This document shows, in pieces, positions 4,678 to 8,552 of a stretch of DNA of 8,552 bases (its first letter is position 1; each line of letters opens with the position of its first letter). A program made the position numbers and the translations under genes. The notes under the pieces are model-generated. The model worked only from the letters and a program-made list of their open reading frames with translations. It made no database searches and had not been told where the DNA came from. This DNA is from an uncultured Clostridium sp. (GTDB lineage Bacteria; Bacillota; Clostridia; TANB77; CAG-508): contig CATLUC010000071.1 of the NCBI GenBank assembly GCA_950059165.1, positions 1-8,552 of the forward strand, written 5' to 3'.

Positions 4678-7278
4678 ATGAAAGTTTTATTTGCTGTAAG
4701 TAATGAGGAAATATCAGAATCTATTGTTAAGAAATATCAAAAAGAATACAAACAAATTATTTCTTACAAAAATGTATATTACTTTAACGCAATATTAAAG
4801 GAATTACAAAAAGACAAAACTTATGACAGAGTAGTCATAAGCGAAGATTTAGAGGCTTTTACACATACACAATATGACCAAATTGACAAATTTATTTTTG
4901 AAAAATTAGATGCTATTAGTGACGAAGCTTCTAATGTTAGGGGAAATGATACACCTATTATTTTAATATGTTCTGATAGAAGAACAAAAGCTGAACCAAT
5001 GCTAGTAAAAATATTTGGAATTGGTATTTATAATGCTATTATCGGAAATGATAGAAGTGTAGATGAAGTTTGTAGGTTAATAAATAGACCACGTGTCAAA
5101 AAAGAAGCTAAAGCATATTACAAAATTGACACAGAAGATGTTAATTACCAAGCAGAAAATGAAAATGATGTAAGTGAAATGGAAATTCAAAACATTGTGG
5201 CACATTATAAAAGATTAGGTAAAAATGAAGATAGATATATAGACAGTTTCAATAATATAGCAGCACAATATAATGATACACAATTAAGAATTATAACTAA
5301 ATTCTTACCATTAAATGTACGTGCAGTATTAGAAGAAAAATCATCTAAATATCAACAAATTATGTCATTTAATAATAGTGTTTCAGACAAATTAAGAAAA
5401 GGTAGAGAGGAAGAAGAAGATAACGGACCAAGCCAAATCTTATTAAAATCACAAAATAAAGATGCAATACTTTCAAAGCCAGTTGTTATACCATCAGCTA
5501 TTGATATGAGTGGAAATAAGAAATTAGCAAAACGTAAATCAAATAATATAGAACAAACTGTACAACCAAGACCTGTAATGCAACAACCTAAAGCAGTTAC
5601 ACCAGAACCTATTATGCAACAACAACCTAGAACAGTTGAACCAGAAGCTATAAATCAACAAGCAAGACCAGTTATGCAACAACCTATTACTCAACCAAAA
5701 CCATTATTTGAAGATTTTGAAGAAATTGAAGAACCAGCATCAAATATACCAGAACCAATAGTAGAAGGACTAGATGATTTTGAAGCTTTTGGAGAGAAAC
5801 AAGTACAAAATACAGTACAAGAACCAGTTGTAGAAGAATTAGTTCAAAATGAACAAAATGAGGCTACACCAGTTGCACCAGTACAACCAGTAAAACGTGG
5901 AAGAGGAAGACCAAGAAAGAACCCTGTTCCAAGTGATGAACCACCAAAACCAAAACGTGGAAGAGGAAGACCAAGAAAAAATCCACTTCCTGTACTTGAA
6001 GCACAAGAAACAATTCAAATGGAAGATAATGTTTTACCAGGATTTGAAGAGGTTATACAAGAACCACAAATACAGAAATCAGCATTATCAACAGAATTTG
6101 AAAGAGATAACATATTACCTGAATTAGAAGAACCAGAAGAAATGATTTTACCAGGAATAGGTAAAGAATTAGAAGAAACAGTTTTACCAGGAATAGGTGA
6201 AGAACTAGAAGAAGCAGTTTTACCAGGAATAAATGAAGAACAAGAAGATATGGTTTTACCAGGCTTTGATGAAATAAATAATATACAACAAGCAGAACCA
6301 ATAATGCAAAATTATACTAAACAACCATCATTTTATTCAAATAATAGTGATAATGATGAAGATGAAGATGATGAAGTATATGAAGAAATTGATTTAAGTA
6401 GGTTACTTACACCAGATAAGAAAATAGTAACTTTTGTAGGAACTAGTAAAAATGGAACATCATTTATAGTAAATAATATTGCAGAATTAATGTCATCAAT
6501 TGGAATTAATACAGCAATATTAGACACAACACAAAATAGAAACTCTTATTACATATACACAAAAAATGAAGAACCATTAAGAGAAATTGCAACACACAGT
6601 ATAGAAAGGCTTAGTCAAGGAGTAGCAAAAGGAATAAATGTAAATAAAAATTTAACTGTTTATACATCATTACCAGATGAAGATAATGCAGTAAAACATG
6701 TAGATAAAATATTAGAAACATTGCTACAAAGCCATTCTTTAGTATTAATAGATACAGACTTTGAAACACCAGATAGATATTTTAAGCAATCACAAGAAAC
6801 TTATCTAGTGCAAAGTATGGATATTTTAACAATACAACCATTAACAGCATTTTTAAAACAATTAAAATCAAAAAATATTTTAGACGAAAAGAAACTAAGA
6901 ATTGTATTAAATAAAGTTGTAAAAATAAAAGGAATAAAAGATGCAACAATTATTGGTGGAATGGCATTTTATAATGATCCAGCTATGTCATTTATGACAG
7001 AACTATTTGATAGAGACAGAATAAAATATGTTTCTATTCCATTTGAGGAAGAAACATACATAAGATATTTAGAAGGAATTATAGAATGTGAAATTTCATC
7101 AAAAGGATATTCAAAGGTGTTTACACAAACATTAAGAGAGTTAGGAAATATGATTTACCCAATGATAACGGCAGGAACACCTAGAAATAACAAAAACTAT
7201 CAACCACCATCAGTAAAAACAAATGGAGGATTTTCATCTAGCATGAATAGCACATTAGACAAAATGAGAGGATACTAA
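4678..7278 (+). CDS. TadZ/CpaE-like protein: pseudo-receiver, AT-hook linker, degenerate P-loop ATPase fold
   Basis: An 866-residue soluble protein. Residues 1-140 look like a receiver domain (beta strands KVLFAV, DRVVIS, PIILIC), but the usual phospho-acceptor Asp position seems to be S55. Residues about 165-240 are helical. Residues about 240-575 form a low-complexity linker: a P/Q-rich stretch (298-343), two AT-hook motifs KRGRGRPRK (406-414 and 426-434), LPG repeats (453-530) and an acidic run near 555-572. Residues 582 to about 815 resemble a MinD/ParA ATPase: the P-loop position reads GTSKNGTS (588-595), with Thr where the essential Lys should be, then LDTT (615-618) and a Walker B-like LVLIDTD (688-694). 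REC plus MinD-like ATPase is the TadZ/CpaE plan, which marks the pole or site for Tad pilus assembly. The operon position after a pilin-like gene fits an assembly role. ATP binding is doubtful, and DNA binding through the hooks is inferred. Confidence 0.75.
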   Translation: MKVLFAVSNEEISESIVKKYQKEYKQIISYKNVYYFNAILKELQKDKTYDRVVISEDLEAFTHTQYDQIDKFIFEKLDAISDEASNVRGNDTPIILICSDRRTKAEPMLVKIFGIGIYNAIIGNDRSVDEVCRLINRPRVKKEAKAYYKIDTEDVNYQAENENDVSEMEIQNIVAHYKRLGKNEDRYIDSFNNIAAQYNDTQLRIITKFLPLNVRAVLEEKSSKYQQIMSFNNSVSDKLRKGREEEEDNGPSQILLKSQNKDAILSKPVVIPSAIDMSGNKKLAKRKSNNIEQTVQPRPVMQQPKAVTPEPIMQQQPRTVEPEAINQQARPVMQQPITQPKPLFEDFEEIEEPASNIPEPIVEGLDDFEAFGEKQVQNTVQEPVVEELVQNEQNEATPVAPVQPVKRGRGRPRKNPVPSDEPPKPKRGRGRPRKNPLPVLEAQETIQMEDNVLPGFEEVIQEPQIQKSALSTEFERDNILPELEEPEEMILPGIGKELEETVLPGIGEELEEAVLPGINEEQEDMVLPGFDEINNIQQAEPIMQNYTKQPSFYSNNSDNDEDEDDEVYEEIDLSRLLTPDKKIVTFVGTSKNGTSFIVNNIAELMSSIGINTAILDTTQNRNSYYIYTKNEEPLREIATHSIERLSQGVAKGINVNKNLTVYTSLPDEDNAVKHVDKILETLLQSHSLVLIDTDFETPDRYFKQSQETYLVQSMDILTIQPLTAFLKQLKSKNILDEKKLRIVLNKVVKIKGIKDATIIGGMAFYNDPAMSFMTELFDRDRIKYVSIPFEEETYIRYLEGIIECEISSKGYSKVFTQTLRELGNMIYPMITAGTPRNNKNYQPPSVKTNGGFSSSMNSTLDKMRGY
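5892..5978 (+). repeat. Two copies of an AT-hook-coding repeat, 60 bp apart
   Basis: A 27-bp identical sequence occurs at 5892-5918 and 5952-5978. Each copy encodes the KRGRGRPRK AT-hook core. Identity at synonymous positions suggests a recent internal duplication or conversion within the TadZ-like gene. Confidence 0.85.
6148..6273 (+). repeat. 36-bp tandem repeat coding 12-residue LPG units
   Basis: Three full units and a partial fourth begin at 6148, 6184, 6220 and 6256. Each starts TTACCAGG and encodes LPG(I/F)xxExxEx(x)V, for example LPGIGKELEETV and LPGIGEELEEAV. Related single units occur at 6034 (LPGFEE) and 6115 (LPELEE). The repeat lies inside the linker of the TadZ-like protein. 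Confidence 0.85.
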
Positions 7279-7307
7279 TTATATAAATAAGAGGAGGAAA
7301 AAACGAC

Positions 7308-8448
7308 GTGATAATTGTAGTTGTGGTAATCTTAGTTTTAATCGTATTAGGATTAGTTATCTATAATGTAACAATACATAAAAAGATACAAAAATTTAAA
7401 AATATGAACCAAAAGATTACTAATTTATATGTTGTTCAAGACTTTATGAATGCAATAGGAGAAACATCCACAGTTGAAAAAAAAATAAAGAAGATAAATG
7501 ACATATTAATTGAAAGATATGAAATAAAATATTCAACTATTGTTGTATTTGATGGAGCAGAATATCAAGTAAAAGCATCTAATGTAGATAAAAAACATTG
7601 GAATGCATTAAAAGCTTTACAAAATGTAGATATGTTCAAAGATAGTATTCAATCTGCAACACCTAAATATGTGACAGTAAACAATGAAAATGAAAGACTT
7701 CCATATCAAGAAATGGAATTTGGAAGAGCGAAATCAGCAATATTTTTTCCTCTTTATATTGATAATGTATATATTGGGTACTGGATTATAGAAAGTGGAA
7801 CACCACATGACTTTGACAATGTAGATACAACAGTATTAGAAGTTATAAAAGAAAATATTGTATCAGTCTTAAAAACAGTAGTACATCAAAAAACACTAGA
7901 ATCAATTGTTAGAAAAGACTTATTTACAGGTTTATATTCAGAAGAGTACCTATATGGAGAAGGAAAGAAAGTTATAGACCAATATACAATATCTACAATT
8001 TGTATGTTTAAAATTATAAATATACAAGAAATTAATAAAAAATATTGTAGAGAATTAGGAAATAAAGTAATTACACAAATTAGCAAATATATAGAAGAAA
8101 ATATATCACAAGACTATGTTTTTGTAAGATATATGGGACCAAAATTTGTAATTGCCTTTTCAGGAGTAGAAACTAATCGGAGTAGCAGATTTTTTAAATG
8201 AGATTAAAGAAAAAGTTGAATCAATGAAAATAGAATTGACACAAGAGGAAAGACAGCAATTAAATTTAGAAGCAAAATTAATGAAAAATGAACCACAAGG
8301 AGCAAATTGTGTAGATGTAGCAATTCCAAAATTAAATTTTGCAATATCATCTTATTACAAAGGAACAGGACTTGAAGAGGTACTAAAAAAACTAGAAGAG
8401 TACTTAGACCATGCAGATAAAAGTGAAAGTGATATAACTAATATATAG
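7308..8448 (+). CDS. Membrane GAF protein with an inactive GGDEF domain, one gene in two frames
   Basis: The start is GTG (7308), nine bases after a strong RBS, GAGGAGGA (7291-7298). Corrected for one extra base at 8178, the product is 379 residues. It has one membrane helix (about 2-22), a GAF-like sensor domain (about 40-190, with AIFFPLYIDNVYIGYWIIES as its typical strands in part), then a GGDEF-type domain opening with RKDLFTGLYSEEYL (202-215). The active-site motif reads MGPKF (276-280) in place of GGDEF, and the upstream RxxD inhibitory site lacks its Arg, so it should neither make nor bind c-di-GMP in the standard way. The final strands, NFAISSYYKGTGLEEVLKKLEE, lie beyond the shift and complete the fold. 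It starts 29 bp after the TadZ-like gene in the same operon. Likely role: a membrane-bound signal receiver or scaffold for the TadZ-like protein. Confidence 0.82.
8177..8181 (+). other. Candidate +1 frameshift site T-CGG-A (site 3)
   Basis: The codons ACT AAT (Thr289, Asn290) are followed by CGG A. Zero-frame reading gives RSSRFFK and a TGA stop. Skipping C8178 gives GGA GTA GCA GAT (GVAD), continuing 89 residues that complete the GGDEF-like fold. The 1141-nt gene length is 3n+1, as expected for one extra base. Confidence 0.75.
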
Positions 8449-8552
8449 GATGTTGAAAAATAATTGATATTTAAATTGTTAATATATAAATATTTCCTCA
8501 AATTCTCGGCTGCCTTACAAACATTAAAAAATTCTAATTCAATAAAATGAGC
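8355..8552 (-). CDS. Partial reading frame related to the left-edge protein tail
   Basis: Entering from the right edge on the minus strand, the frame reads AHFIELEFFNVCKAAENLRKY (in parts: FIELEFFNVC, then KAAENLRKY) and shares I-x-L-E-x-x-x-x-C and E-N-x-x-K-Y, with equal spacing, with the tail at 2-83. Similarity ends near 8483. The frame stays open to TAA at 8357-8355, overlapping the end of the GGDEF-like gene by about 95 bp in antisense, so the true end is unclear or the copy is decayed. No function can be given. The 104 bp from 8449 to the edge hold nothing else that I can see, and no convincing terminator. Confidence 0.35.
   Translation of the reverse strand, partial: AHFIELEFFNVCKAAENLRKYLYINNLNINYFSTSYILVISLSLLSAWSKYSSSFFSTSSSPVPL

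Noticed and set aside
5042..5046. A further TCGGA in the TadZ-like gene as a fourth shift site.
   Set aside because: Here the phase is ATC GGA, so CGG is not a codon; the frame continues unbroken through IIGNDR. It serves as a negative control.
6053..6301. Antisense open frame of 82 codons rich in Leu and Val.
   Set aside because: It is the complement of the Glu/Leu/Pro repeat of the TadZ-like gene; the periodic Leu pattern is a reflection of that repeat, with no ribosome binding site.
6333..6527. Antisense open frame ending in a poly-Ser run.
   Set aside because: The Ser run is the complement of the GAT/GAA acidic stretch in the TadZ-like gene.
8224..8448. A separate 74-residue protein starting at ATG 8224.
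   Set aside because: It has no ribosome binding site and its sequence is the last part of a GGDEF fold; the open frame extends upstream to the CGG at 8178. Treated as part of the GGDEF-like gene.

Overview
The window is a very AT-rich piece of a Gram-positive, Firmicutes-type (probably clostridial) genome. The signs are strong GGAGG-type ribosome binding sites, sigma-A-like promoters with 17-bp spacing, A/T-ending codons, a G5/SH3/glucosaminidase wall hydrolase and a clostridial-type palindromic repeat. No tRNA, rRNA, CRISPR array or complete mobile element is visible. The species cannot be named from the sequence.

Layout. Bases 2-83 (+) hold the last codons of an unidentified protein whose body lies left of the window. 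Bases 95-2691 (-) are a two-gene unit: an unknown membrane-anchored protein followed by a long-chain acyl-CoA synthetase. A divergent intergenic region (2692-2876) carries one promoter for each direction and a 32-bp palindromic repeat. Bases 2877-4124 (+) encode a membrane-anchored peptidoglycan hydrolase. A promoter and a foldable leader of about 100 nt precede a three-gene operon (4267-8448, +): a small pilin-like membrane protein, a large TadZ/CpaE-like protein (pseudo-receiver, long linker with two AT-hooks and LPG repeats, ATPase fold with a damaged P-loop), and a membrane GAF protein with a dead GGDEF domain. At the right edge a minus-strand reading frame resembles the left-edge protein, so both flanking genes point inward.

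The most interesting observation concerns decoding. Three reading frames are each broken by one extra base, and each break is at an in-phase CGG codon inside the same pentamer, T-CGG-A (bases 34-38 +, 675-671 -, 8177-8181 +). In each case skipping the C, so that reading resumes at GGA (Gly), restores the expected protein. By eye there is no other in-phase CGG codon in any gene here, while several out-of-phase CGG triplets, including another TCGGA at 5042-5046, leave the frame intact. This points to CGG being unassigned or very poorly read in this organism, with +1 frameshifting (or reading of CGGA as a four-base glycine codon) at these sites, rather than to three unrelated mutations. Three cases are few, and a systematic sequence error is not excluded.

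Functionally, the right-hand operon looks like part of an envelope-associated assembly or secretion system of Tad or type IV flavour. Its receiver, ATPase and GGDEF modules all appear to have lost their catalytic residues, which suggests scaffolding or signal reception rather than enzyme activity. The promoter and leader before it suggest it has its own control.
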